Shown piece by piece: positions 23,003 to 34,297 of a stretch of DNA of 64,000 bases (its first letter is position 1; each line of letters begins with the position of its first letter). This stretch comes from Apiotrichum sp. Y4204 (taxonomy: Eukaryota; Basidiomycota; Tremellomycetes; Trichosporonales; Trichosporonaceae), in the NCBI GenBank assembly GCA_025531455.1, contig JAMYHL010000055.1, positions 1 through 64,000 on the forward strand, written 5' to 3'. Under the pieces are notes generated by a model. That model ran no database searches and was not told the DNA's origin. It saw nothing but the letters and a program-made list of their open reading frames with translations. The translations under genes were made by a program, and so were the position numbers.

Positions 23003-24140
23003 TGTGGTGCAGGGGTGTGGAATATGTACTTGAATGAGTGGGGACGGTCAGATAGGGGTTAGTGTTCGACGTCAGTAAGTTATATATGTTGTCGCGAGAC
23101 GATGGACCGTGGACGAAGCGTTGTGGAGCGCGTATTGCTAAGCCGAGAGTCAGAGACATGGGAGGGACATGGAGGATACGTCACGCGTGCAGTGGGTGAG
23201 GACAAGAGATGGAACGATGCGCAGCACGCAGCACGCAGTACGCGCACAGACGCGCCCGCGCATACGACATGACTCATGTCGGGCCCCGAGGTTGCTGCAG
23301 AGTAACGCATGGATATCTGGAGGACGAGGTCTGTAGGCATCAAACCTTTGGAGGAGTCGTGGAGAGTGTGGCGGATGGGAGTATGGAGCATGGGGTGAGG
23401 AAACCTTGGGTGTGTCGTGGGTATGTCAGCTGTGGGCGGTGGATGGGGGTGCGGAGATAGAAGGCGGAGGTAGGATTTCTCTCCGTCTCAGGGTTTTTCC
23501 ACGAGCACAACACGCGGAACCACGTCACACCACGATCAGCTGCAGATCAACAACAATCGCTCCAACGGACACCGCCACACCGCCTTGGGATCTTGGCAGT
23601 CTATGGCCTGGCATCATCGCATCGTGCCTGCTCCTCCGATAGTCGTAATAGCGACACGGGAGAGCGCGACGCCGCTCCGACGGCGACGAGTGTGGTGGTT
23701 GCGATGCGACTGTAGTCTCAGCAACGACAAGCAATCAACGGATCGTCGGATCGATGGAGACGATAGCGATTGCATGTCGGGCTATCTGTGACGAGAGAAC
23801 GTGGTTGAGGGTGTCGTCTCTGCATAGGGTAAATAAGTGCTTCAGAGCGCCAGACAGTCAGAGTGAGAAAGAACGAAAAGAGAAGCGCGAGTAAGGGTTA
23901 GAGTCAGAGAAATGGTAGAAGCCAACGACCACGGGACATGATCCCCCGCGATCCTTCGTGACAATCAACGTGACGGACAGACCCGTCATGGCATGGCACA
24001 GAAATACAAGCTGAAGGGGTCGGTAGTGTCGTGTAGGGCATGGAAGTGAGGGTAAGAGAGACGGTGAGAGTGGGGCTGGAAGGGACGCCGGGACGCGATT
24101 CGGCTGCGTCTGTACGCAGTACGTTCGATCGCGCTCGCGA
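23003..24140. other. Intergenic
   Basis: Open frames are short and of non-coding composition. Nothing is supported beyond the upstream region of the 23002 gene. Confidence 0.45.
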
Positions 24141-24703
24141 TTACATGCCGCCCCAACCGGCCTTGATCACGTACATGCACTCGCGGCACGAGATGCGCGT
24201 GTCCATCGGGATGCTGGGAGTTAGCGAGGTAACGGGGGTGCGTGGCGGCGGAGCACGCAGCAAAGATGACCGATCCACGGATCCTCTGAGCTCCGCGATC
24301 GACGAGGCCACTCTGGACTCGAGACTCACGCGACAAGGAAACACGGAAGACACATTGCGGTGCCGACCACGCCGATGATGACGCCCATTCCGCCGCGGTT
24401 GGTCTTTTCGACGTGTTGGTGGTCCGGGGTGACGGGACACCAGTCGAGCGTCGGCACCGGGTGGCCCCCGGGGACCATCATCATCATCGGCTGGCCCATC
24501 GGCTGCTGCTGGAATCCGGGCTGGTACGAGCCCAGCTGCTGCGGCGGGATTTGTTCTGGCGACCACGCCTGGCCGGTGTTTTGCTGCTGGACGGGCGTGG
24601 ACGGAGGCTGCGCGGCGACGGGGCTGTGGTACGGCTGAGCGCCCATGCCTGGCGCCGCAGTCTCGGTATACGGCGGGGCCTGCTGGAGCTGCTGCTTTTC
24701 CAT
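24141..24703 (-). CDS. Small Pro/Gln-rich protein with C-terminal cysteine/membrane segment (LITAF/BRI3-like layout)
   Basis: Two exons, 24330-24703 and 24141-24213, with a 116-nt intron (GTGAGT donor, GCTAAC branch, CCCAG acceptor), give 148 residues. The N-terminal 95 residues are Pro/Gln-rich with a PPYTETAAP motif and a run of four methionines. The C-terminal part shows a single Cys followed by a conserved-looking DHQHVEKTNRGG, a short hydrophobic segment (GVIIGVVGTAMCLPCFLV) and a final CRECMYVIKAGW. A Pro-rich tail followed by paired cysteines flanking a membrane-dipping helix is the layout of LITAF/BRI3-type endosomal proteins, but the spacing does not match exactly, so this is only a suggestion. 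An upstream in-frame TTG was not taken as the start. Confidence 0.65.
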
Positions 24704-26403
24704 TATTGGGATCGAGGGAGGGTTCGGAGGTTGCGAGGGAGTGGATGTGGTTGAGGATGTGGATGCGGTGGGGATGCACAAGAATGTGAAGACAAGAGGT
24801 GAGTTGTGGAAAAGGTCTGAAAGATGGAGAAAGCTATTCCGTCGGGTGGTTGTGTGTTATTCCCTCTTATTGTTGCGCGATGCGCGGATGAGAGATGAGA
24901 TGCTCTCGCTGCCGGATGGTCGAGCACCGCCTTGGGCGACTTTTAGACTGCCAACAGTTTCTCCGCCACCACTCTCTCTTCTTGGCAGCCATTTTCTCAG
25001 GACAGCATGATCCATCCCCTGCATCCGCTCAGCGCAGAAACATCCGCCAGGGGACGGGGGACAAGGGACAATGTATACGATTCCAGATGCATTGGATCCA
25101 AGACCAGAGAATCCAGCACCAGGAAATGGCCCTTCTGCCGGCACCCCTTGCTCGGGGGCAGACTTGCCGAGCCCCTCCCCTTCCCGCCGGACTGCAAAAC
25201 AAGCTTACTTGACCCCCGATGAGTTGGCGTCAGCAACACCAAGGCGGCCAGACGAGACTCCCTCCAGCAGCCAAAGCTCAAGCAAGCATGACGTCCCCAG
25301 TGCTGAGTTGCGCGAGCCGGAGTGCAAGAGTATGCATGAGCTTGCATGACCAGCATTGACAGAGTTTCATGTGCATCTGAAGGGGGAACCGCTGTACTGC
25401 TGTGACCTGCACAGCTTAATTCCCCCCTGAGGCGCGTCAATTCAAGCAGTGCAATTCCGATGATGCTTAAAATCACACTCCACTACACCCAGATGAAGCC
25501 CCTCACCATCCCATCCGGCCCATCCTCGAGGTCTGTCGCCGCACTTCACTCTCCTACGGTAATGAGAACGCATCGAAGTTTGCTCAGCCAGCTCACATGA
25601 GACGCACATTGGGAGTCGTATTACTGAGGAGGAGTTCATGACAGATTGACTGCATCCTACTGCACTGCGCACGAGATCGTCGCCTCGCAGCACGACTGGT
25701 GCAACTCATACCTGCAGGATCTCTGACTGAACCCTGTTGGTCCCGCCCACTACGGCTTCCGCGGGCGTCAGGGGGGGAAGGGGATAGTCACCGTCTCAAA
25801 ACTTGGCCACAAGTAGTGAAAGCCGCGCCTCGATGCCGGTCGATAGCGTGTGCTAGACACTAACCACCCATCGATCCTGACTGTTGCTGGCGAGCTGTCA
25901 GTCTGATGGAAAGTAGTTCAGTACACAGGAGACCTAGCACAAGCTAGAGTGAACAGGTGGATGGCGGAGCAGCAAGCCGCCTCGACGTTCCAGTCACTCG
26001 TGGCTCGGCGCAGGAGCTGTATCCCGCAAGTTCCAATAGCTGGGACTGCCGATATGAAGCACATTGCCAGCTAGGGACCGCCGTGTCGGATCCCGTCGCA
26101 GGACATGGCGGTAGAGCAGGCGACGCGATCACAATTGTGGAGCGCCTATGCTCGATGGCCCTCGGTAAGAAGGGTTAGATGGTCAGATGGTTAGTGGTTC
26201 GGCTACGACCCCAAACTTCAGCAACGATCCAGACAGTGGGTATGCGATCTAACATCTACATGCTGATAATGCTTTTTGATTGTGGTCCATCCAGGACCGG
26301 GGTATATCTCCTTTTCGTCACCTCGTCTCCCCTCCCTTCCCGTCGTAGCCGTTCCGGCGTGGTATCGTGATATATGTGTGACAACGTCCGTCCCGTCCGC
26401 ATG
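24704..26403. other. Intergenic
   Basis: About 1.7 kb with no supported gene on either strand. It includes the promoter of the 24703 gene and the 3' flank of the TPR gene. Confidence 0.4.
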
Positions 26404-27632
26404 TTACAAGGTGCCCATTTTGCCGACAACGTCGGCCGTCTCCTTCTTCTTTGCGTTGCCGATCTTGGCGGGAAGCACGTCGAGCGCCTTGCGCACGCCT
26501 ACGAGCGCGTCCGCGTCCGGCGGGAGGAGGGTCATGAGCACCGCGCAGTCTATAACGTGAGCGACTATCCACAAAACGCAGTTGTTTCAGTAACTCACCA
26601 TTCTGAGCAGCGACGAGCGAGCTCCACGTTCCGATACGTTCGTTGGCGGTTGCGCGGCGGAGTAGCGCCTTTTCGTATGTCGGGTCAAACTTGAGGGCGT
26701 TGGTACACGCCTCGACCGTCTCCTTTTCCTTGCCCGGCAGCTTCGAGTACACGGCGCCGAGGTTGCCCCACAGCGCCTTCTGGGCGTCACGGACGGCGTT
26801 GTCGGCGCGCACGCGCGCGGGGCCGGCGAGGAAGTCGAGCTCAATCTGCTCCGCCTCTTCGTCGCTCACTTCCCGGATACGGTCCTCCTCGGGGCCAGGA
26901 AGAGGCAGGTGTTTCGGCACGGCAGGGAGGCAGTCCAGCGCGCGGATGTAGTCGTCGCGGGCGAGCTCGAGGTTCGGCTTTGGCTTGGCCGTGAACGCCT
27001 TGTTTCCCTCCACCTTGAGTGCCAGCGCCTTGTCAACGAGGCCAAAGAGCTGAGGGACGGAGAGCGATGATGCGTCGAGCTGTGCGCCTGGTGCGCGCTC
27101 CTTGTTTAGAACGGCCTGGAGTTAGAAAAGTCTTGGATTGCAACACAATGCCAGAACTCACCTTGACGTCTGGCTCGGGGACACCCTTGAGGAGTTCTGC
27201 GAGGGCGGCCGCCTCATCCTCCTCCTCGTTCTTTGCGGCGGATGGGCCGGGTGACGGCTTGGATGACGAGGGCCCGGCGGAGGGTCCAGCCGAAGGCCCA
27301 GCCGATGCGGATGCTCCAGCCGGCTCGGAAGGCTTCTCAGCAGGCTTCTCAGATGGTGTAGATGTCGGGCCGCTAGAAGGCGCCGCGTCGCCGTTGGTCT
27401 TGGGCTCCGCCGGCCGCGTCCACGGAGGCGGGGACGCCCTGTTCTTGCCCTTATCCGCGGGGGTCTCATCAGCGGGGGTCTTGTCGGCGGGAATGCTGTC
27501 GGCGGGCGCCGAGATCTCGTCGGTCGGCATCTTCTCGCTGGGCGTGTCGGTGCCGGGCACGCTGTCGGGAACCTTCTCAACGGGCGGGGAGGGCACGGGG
27601 TCGACGTCCATTGCGTCGCTGTCGCGGGTCAT
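26404..27632 (-). CDS. TPR-repeat protein (TTC1-like)
   Basis: Three exons, 27162-27632, 26599-27115 and 26404-26549, with introns of 46 and 49 nt, give 377 residues. The first 150 residues are disordered, rich in Pro, Ala, Lys and acidic residues, with near-repeats of PADxxPAD and AGPSAGPS. The rest is a TPR domain: ALKVEGNKAFTAK opens the first repeat, ALWGNLGAVYSKL with ACTNALKFDPTYEKALLRRA form the second, and TANERIGTWSSLVAAQNDC the third. The arrangement and basic ladder (K..GN, N, K..R) resemble TTC1/CNS1-type co-chaperones that bind the EEVD tail of Hsp70/Hsp90, so a chaperone-adaptor role is inferred. The last exon is required to complete the final helix pair and ends KMGTL. Confidence 0.85.
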
Positions 27633-30214
27633 TTTGGTAAAAGTAGATCCGGGAATGGTGTGTGTGTCGAGTGTGTGTGTTATGGTTGGTGATGTGATGA
27701 GCGGATGCGTCTATGTCCAAGCGTAGTGTGAGGTGTGCGTGTATGCGTGTCTGTGTGCTGTTGTGAGATGGGGAAAAGAGAAAGAGGTCTGTATCTAGAT
27801 GGTGTGCAAGGCTTAAATGGCAGTAATCGTACTCGTCCTCGACGACGACGACCAGCGATGCTAGCACCACCCACCGCTTGCTGGCTGGCTGGTGAGAAAA
27901 GCCCCACCAAGGAAGCCATATCGGTGGTTGTTGAGGGGAGGGGAAAGTCTGACGTCATCAAGGGTCAGTGTGAACAAGCGCCCAATGAGAATGCAGATAG
28001 CACGCGAATTCCACGCAGGTATCACGCGAATCTAATCTCCGGACCGGAGTTCCCACCCCAGAAGATGCCAGCATACGGGAGAGGGCACTGGAGCTACAGG
28101 AGCTACAATGCTTCTGGCTCGTGCTGGCATGCGCGAGCACTTCGGAGCCGCACCCTGCGCGTTCTGCATCCCGCCCCACATTGCTGTCCCTTCCCACTCG
28201 CGATATCGGACTCTTAACTCAGTTCCACCGCAACATCCGCGCTCGAAACGTCGCACGTCGTCGGAATTCCCCTGTCCAGGTGTCCGGTCGGCGGCTGTCG
28301 TCGGTGGCTGGGGTGGACGGTGGACGGGCTTGCAACCGCTGTTTCTCCGATCGCCATGAACGCGTCCTGACACCTCGCTAAGATCTACATTCTACCAAAA
28401 CGTGAGTCGCGACTTGAGCTCGTTTCCGGTTACGGACCCGAGCGCATCCAACCTTGTTGATAAAGATGCCGCGCTCAAGAGGGAGCGCACACGAGTTGGA
28501 ATCACTTCACAGTGGGACAGTAGGTATGATGGTCGTTGTCTCGTTTCGAATGTGAATAAAGTGACACATCCGCTCAACTTCTTACCTTCTGTCTGACCGG
28601 TTGCAACTTACTGCGAATGAGCGACGTGCGACGGTGCTCTGCCATGCCGCGGCCTGATATTCAATCCCTTGGGCAGGGATGCGGGAGACATACCTCCTCG
28701 ATCGCAGCCAGGGATCCTGTTGCCTAACCCTTCACCACTTACCACAAACAGCTCATGACAGTGTGAACGAAGCAGGAGCTGCTGCATCTCTTGGAGATGT
28801 CCCGTGCGAGTGGTGGGGTCTGCACTTGGAGAGCACGGAACAGAGATGCGTATTGCGCTCCTCCTCCATCCGGTTGACCTTTGCGTCCTCTTCCTCGTTT
28901 CGGTGATCCATCATTCCGCACTTGATATTGCATTCCTGTTGTCTTTTGTGGGCATCGCGTCGTCTGTTCCTTTCCAGTCTGGTCGTTGCACTCTGTTCTA
29001 TTGCATGTTCCAGTTCCTTCCTTTCCACATTTCCTCCCTTTCGATCTCATGTCGGGTTCCGCCCATTTTCCGTCTTGTCCACGTTTATGTCTCACCTAGC
29101 GGCCTAGCGGCACACCCTCTCCGCCGCACGTCCCCCGTCGGTAACAGGCGGCTCGGCGGTATGCGGCCTCCGCACTCTCCGTCCGCGTGACAGAAGTACA
29201 GAAGTAGGCGCGGAGAAGAGCAGCAACGTCGTTCTTGACACTAGAGCACGTTCATGGATGGGACCGTCGCGGTTCCCGACCCCGACCGTCGCCGTCCTCC
29301 TTTTCGCCGACACCGCCGACGCCCAGTGCGCTCCGCTATCGAGCACGGGTCGTCTCCCTGAGCGGAACCGTAAGGAGGAGTTACGCAGAGTACATGTCAG
29401 TTCTCTCCCAGACAGCCGGACGGGTATCGGCTGCAGGACACGTTGGCTGATGCGGACCCCTACGCTATCAGCCAACTCCCCGGTGACTGCGCACTGACAG
29501 CATCAAGCATGGGATCACTGGATCCAACTCACGCTCCCTGATCACTCATCCCCGGTGGGACCGTGCCAAGCGCGCCCGAGGCGTCGCGAGCATGTACATA
29601 CTGTACATCCTTTCCGCTCCCGTCTCCGCCACGTCCGAGAAAGGAACGCCCACCGCCCCGATCTCACCGGTATCCACAAGCACTTCAGGTATCGGACTCA
29701 GGGCGTCGCGGAATGCGGCGGCGTGGCAAATGGAAGTGTTGGCGGGGAACAGTAGGCCGGGCCGGCGGTGGCTGTGGGGGAGCCGTGGGGCCCGGCGCTG
29801 CGCAGTCTCTCCTCCCTCACGGTAGTCGGCTGGTTGGTCATGCCATGTCTTCTGCCGATCGCTGACCCACTCAATGCCCAATGCACATTCTCAAGCTTCC
29901 AAGGAAACACGCACGATCCGTAGCGCTGGGGCTGTGCCGGACCGGCTTATTCGGTATGTTGCGAATGACCTTTGTGATCCGCCTTGGTGATGGGGTCAGT
30001 GTGTATTGAGTTGGGTAAAGCAACGCATCTGACTAGGACCAGTTCTCGCATACGCTGCTGGTTCACAAACTGCATTGCATAGTCCTCGCCCCAGCATGGG
30101 CAAACTACAAAGGTGACAGAGGGGGTTACACACAAGGATCACAAGGATAGGGACAACTACTTAGATGACACACGTCGTCGGTACAACAGTCCACTGGACG
30201 CAATGTGCGCCGTT
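27633..30214. other. Gene-poor stretch
   Basis: About 2.6 kb, with the TPR promoter at its left end. Frames on both strands are short or of shadow composition. No splice-joined protein could be built. Confidence 0.4.
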
Positions 30215-31010
30215 TTACTCGGCCACAAAGGAGCATGCGCTCTTGTGGCACGACACGCAGCCGCGTCCGTGGCCGCGCGCGGGCCCAGGCTTGTTGTTCA
30301 CAGTCTGGGGGACGAGCTTCATACAGGCCCACCCGCTCTTTGCGCACCGCGTGCACGGCTGCGCCACGCGGTAGTACTTGTGGGGCTGCCGCAAAAAGTC
30401 GGCCTGGCGGTTAGTACAGTGGCCATTGCCTGCCTGCGTAAACAACTCAAACTCACGATAGACTTGGCCTTGGGGCGGTCGCGCTTGGGACGCGCGAGGA
30501 TCGCGCGCCGCTCGTCGGTGGTGTAGCCTGACAAGTCCTCGTCGTCGACCGAGTACGGTGCGCTATGTGGGCGGTGCCGGGTGGCTTGGCGGCCGCGCGT
30601 GTTACGGGTAGAGCGGATCGCGCTGGATGAGACTGTGTCCGACGACGAGGTGTTTGGCCTCGGCGGCGAGGCGGGGGGGATGCTGACAGTGATGGATGCG
30701 AGGGTGGTTGACGGGCCCGGCGATAAGAGGAGAGGCGAGGGCGACCACTCGGGACTCGGGGTGGTGTTGGGCGTCGAGTTGGGTGTACCGTGCAGGCCTG
30801 AATGTGTCAACACAAGGACAATCGACTACCGCGTCAAACTCTGACGCGTCACGTACTCATGGACATGAGGATGGAGGCGGCCGTCTCGACGGTCATAAGG
30901 TCGTCGTCGCCGGACAGCGTGCTGCTACTGCTCATGCTGGAGCCGCGGCGGTGATGCGACTCGGTGACAAGAGAGAACGACTCGTGCAAGCACGTTGGGT
31001 TGGAAGCCAT
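30215..31010 (-). CDS. Uncharacterised protein with C-terminal atypical cysteine cluster
   Basis: Three exons, 30857-31010, 30457-30797 and 30215-30403, with introns of 59 and 53 nt, give 227 residues. The first 130 residues are Ser/Thr/Pro-rich and probably disordered. A basic segment (ERRAILARPKRDRPKAK) leads into a compact C-terminal domain with cysteines at about 182, 185, 192, 214, 217 and 222, that is C-x2-C-x6-C-x21-C-x2-C-x4-C. Gly/Arg/His-rich sequence fills the loop. This is the Zn2Cys6 spacing with an extended loop, preceded by RVAQPC, comparable to LTPC in the protein at 20477-21508. Metal binding is likely; DNA binding is possible because of the basic flank. No known family is recognised. 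Confidence 0.75.
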
Positions 31011-33459
31011 GGTTGGAGGCTTCTGGTCTCGATGAAGGCGTTCGTCGGCTGAAGGCTACGAAGCAGGGAGGAGTGAGGATGAGTAATGAAGAGGGGGGAC
31101 GTCGGGGAGTCCTATATATGATGTTGGCACGTTGCCCGGGAGGGAGATAGGGAGATGGTGAAGAGGTGAGAAGTGGTCGGGGGTCCTTTTGTGTTGTTGG
31201 TGACGCGAGGGTGAGTGTTGTTGTGATACCAAGTTCTAAACTATTGACCTGTTGGGTTCATTGTTGGAAGCAGGCAAAGAACAATGAACATACACACGGC
31301 TGGGCCACACAAACTCTTACTCTTGTTCGTTGGCGACACACACCTCAAGGTAAGCCACCCACACGCCCACGCACGAGGACATAGCGCTTTGCCTCTGCGG
31401 CAACGGCAGCAGGTCGAGTAGGTTCTTCATGTCTCCTCCTTGGCCCGCGAGCGTCGGGCTGCGAGAGCCCAAGAGATGAGCGAGACGCCAGAAGCAGCAA
31501 CCAACCCACCTGGATGCTGGGCTGGGGGGTGTCATATCGCTGCAGGATCCAGGAACGCGGCTCGCCCGCCCCGACTGGAACCAAACGATCGCGGCCCCGT
31601 TTCGGCTTGCGTGCGGCTTGCGTGTGTGGTGTGTGTCGCCTGTGTGGAGGCGGCTATGGGATCTTTGTGTGTGGGGGGCGTTCGTGGTGAGTGTGTGCAT
31701 GTCCCAGACCAGGTCATGAGGCCTTGGAGTCTTGGAGTCTTGAGAGTTTTTGCTTAGCCTGCTTCGAGGTCGCAGACCAGCCGCAGACCGAGACAGCGGC
31801 TGTGCTGGCAATCCTGAGCTCTGCACTCGTGCTTCAAGTCTGCAGACAGGGACGACGCCACGGGCGGAAGGAAGGCGCTCTGGCCCCCTCTGTGGGAATG
31901 AGCCCCCCTATCCTCATTTGCTCATTGGGATCGGGGGGGTGCCTGGGATGGGAAAGTACCCTCTGACCGCGATACCACCGGCCTGCCCAGCCGCAAGCAT
32001 AGAGACATATAGAGAGTAGCAGCGGCACGAGACCGGCGGCACACACATGGACACACAGCAACGCCACAGTGGCGTTTTGCCGTCTCGAACCTGGCACTTT
32101 GGCGTGCCAGATTGCCGTTTAAACGGTTTAACACTTGACAGGTTTGCTCACGGCCTGCAGCGTGGCCAGAGGTAGTCGTAGCTGCCTCTCGAGGAGTTGG
32201 GGAATGCATCAATGGAGGCAGATTCGGAACTCTTGGAATGCACAAAGTCTCCTGACGGGTGGCGCCGGAAAAGCTCCAGGAGCACAGGATAAGGATCACG
32301 GATCACAGGACCACACATTCGCGTTCAATTGTGTTTTTGCCACCGCCAACGTCGTCGCCAGACATAGGAACGTCGGGACATGGCTGCTTGTCTTGACCGT
32401 CGCTTCGAAGCTCGTCCCAAAGTGACTCTCATTGCGGGGGCCAGACTCTCTGTCCTCCACGGAGTAACCTCCTTTTGCCACACCCAGCCGCATTCCACCA
32501 CACCATCGGCCATCGGGTTTGCGAGCAGCCACGAGATACCTCCGCGACGCCATGCATCTCATTCCCTCTGCTACCTGTACCGACACAAGCGTATCTAGGA
32601 GTTACGAGCCATCCTAATCTGGTATACCCTGGAGGACCGGCCGGTACCCAGGACCTGTGTCCTGTGGCAGTCTGGGGCAACGTGTACGGTTGAGCGCAGC
32701 CGAACGGTCTTCGAAGCTCAAAGCAATCGCATCGCTGACCCAAGCCGGTATCTCAATGAGAGAGGGGAAAGAAGCAGCCGGGAGCGGTGCACGGCTCTTT
32801 TGCACCTTCGTAGCTTCGTAGCTTGCAGCTTGCAGCCTACAGCAGCAGGTGGCGCACATCAAAAGTCACCTGAGCAATCCCGCTCGGGCCTGCTGTGATC
32901 TTTAACCTGCCCAGACGTCGGGCAGTTCCGGTCGCTCAGCTCATGTCATTCGCTGAGCTCGCTGTCTATCACACACGTTCTACGCCGTAGCGAATGGAAG
33001 AAGGAGCTGTCTCGCTGCCAAGTAATGTGAGCAAGGGACGAGCGATAGGATCGTGGCTGCAGTGTTCTGCAAAGAACTGGCCTCGAGTTCTGAGTTCTTT
33101 CGTTACCAGTCACACGACCGCTGCTGAGTCTTCCCCCCGTGCGGGGTCGGCGGCCCCGCTCATCTCGCCCGACGTCCAGTCGTATCCTTTGATAGTGGCT
33201 CTTCTCGAGATTTGCGGAACGCGCAACTGCATGTCGATATGGACCTATAAACGCGTTTCGCTTCCCGTGGCATCACACTTTGCGCGCTTAGCGCCAGCAA
33301 GCTGCAGCGGTCCCAAAATGCCATCCCATATGTAACAATTGCCCGGAACGCACGGGGGACGGCGTGCATGCATGCGTGCAGGGTGATGAAAAAGTACAAA
33401 AAACTCACCACAGTCGCATCTTGTTCAAGACTGCGACTGCTAAAATGAGTATTTTTAAA
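31011..33459. other. Gene-poor stretch
   Basis: About 2.4 kb, including the promoter of the 31010 gene. Nothing is supported by frame, composition or splice signals. Confidence 0.4.
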
Positions 33460-33552
33460 CGACTGCTAAGAGATTCGAACTCTTGCGGGCATAACCCACT
33501 TCCTGTGCTGGGAGATAGCAGGGAAGCTCCTTAACCACTCGGACAAACAGCC
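33460..33552 (-). tRNA. tRNA-Ser(GCT) with an 11-nt intron
   Basis: On the minus strand the acceptor GGCTGTT pairs with AGCAGTC (two G-T pairs) and the discriminator is G. The D-arm CCGAGTGGTTAAGG is the Ser/Leu type. Anticodon stem CTTCC pairs with GGAAG, and the loop contains CTGCTA, giving anticodon GCT. The 11-nt intron contains AGCA, able to pair with the anticodon region. A long variable arm (TGGGTTATGCCC) and the T-loop TTCGAAT complete a class II tRNA. T-runs occur within 25 bases downstream. Confidence 0.9.
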
Positions 33553-34208
33553 GACGAATCACAAAAATTTGAGATTTTGGGGCCCCTAAAAGGTGAGTAG
33601 TCGGACGGGATGTGGCACCCGGTATGACTTGAACACGAGAGCTGTGGGATTTGTAGAAAGGGAATGGAATGCATGGGCTGTGGTTGAGACATGTACACTG
33701 GTTTGTGTGTGTTGCAGACAACGTAGACTACAAGTGAATGACACTAGCCTGGTTGCGGCACTGCCTCCCGCCAGAGTGAGACGAAGCGAGAACCGTCAAT
33801 GTCTTGCCATCTTGCGCTATTGTCTCTGGGTTCTCACCCCAACATGAGAAAGACATCTGTGCATCTTCCCAGTGTCACTCTGCTGCGAGACATGCAAACA
33901 TGCCCACACATGGCCACACACTAGTGTATGCACACACCGCCACATCAAAATGTACACAGCCACACCCACCTTTGGCCACACGGCTGTGTGGCAGCCCCGA
34001 AGACCCGAAGCGTCGGGCTGCTAGTGTCTGTGTGTTGACTCAGGCTGCTCGTCCAACATTGCAGCTGAGTCACATCAGACAAGTCCACGTACACATCAGA
34101 GCCATTCGTCGTAACATACAGTTTCAGCATGCACATGCTCTTGAACGCAGCTCGCTCGCTCCGCTCATCCGGCCTTATCCCGTCACACACCCGCTCGCCA
34201 CCGTCGCC
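33553..34208. other. Spacer between the two tRNA-Ser genes
   Basis: No gene was found. A stretch rich in CACAC/GCCACAC words lies at about 33900-33990. Confidence 0.4.
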
Positions 34209-34297
34209 GGCTGATTGTCCGAGTGGTTAAGGAGCTTCCCTGCTATGTGCATAGGAAGTGGGTTATGCCCGCATGTGTTCGAATCACATGTCAGCCG
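34209..34297 (+). tRNA. tRNA-Ser(GCT) with a 7-nt intron
   Basis: Acceptor GGCTGAT pairs with GTCAGCC and the discriminator is G. The D-arm, anticodon stem CTTCC/GGAAG, CTGCTA loop and variable arm are the same as in the copy at 33460-33552, but the T-stem is ATGTG/CACAT instead of AAGAG/CTCTT. The anticodon is GCT. The intron is only 7 nt, and its GCA can pair with TGC of the loop. A five-T terminator follows at about 34328. Confidence 0.9.
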
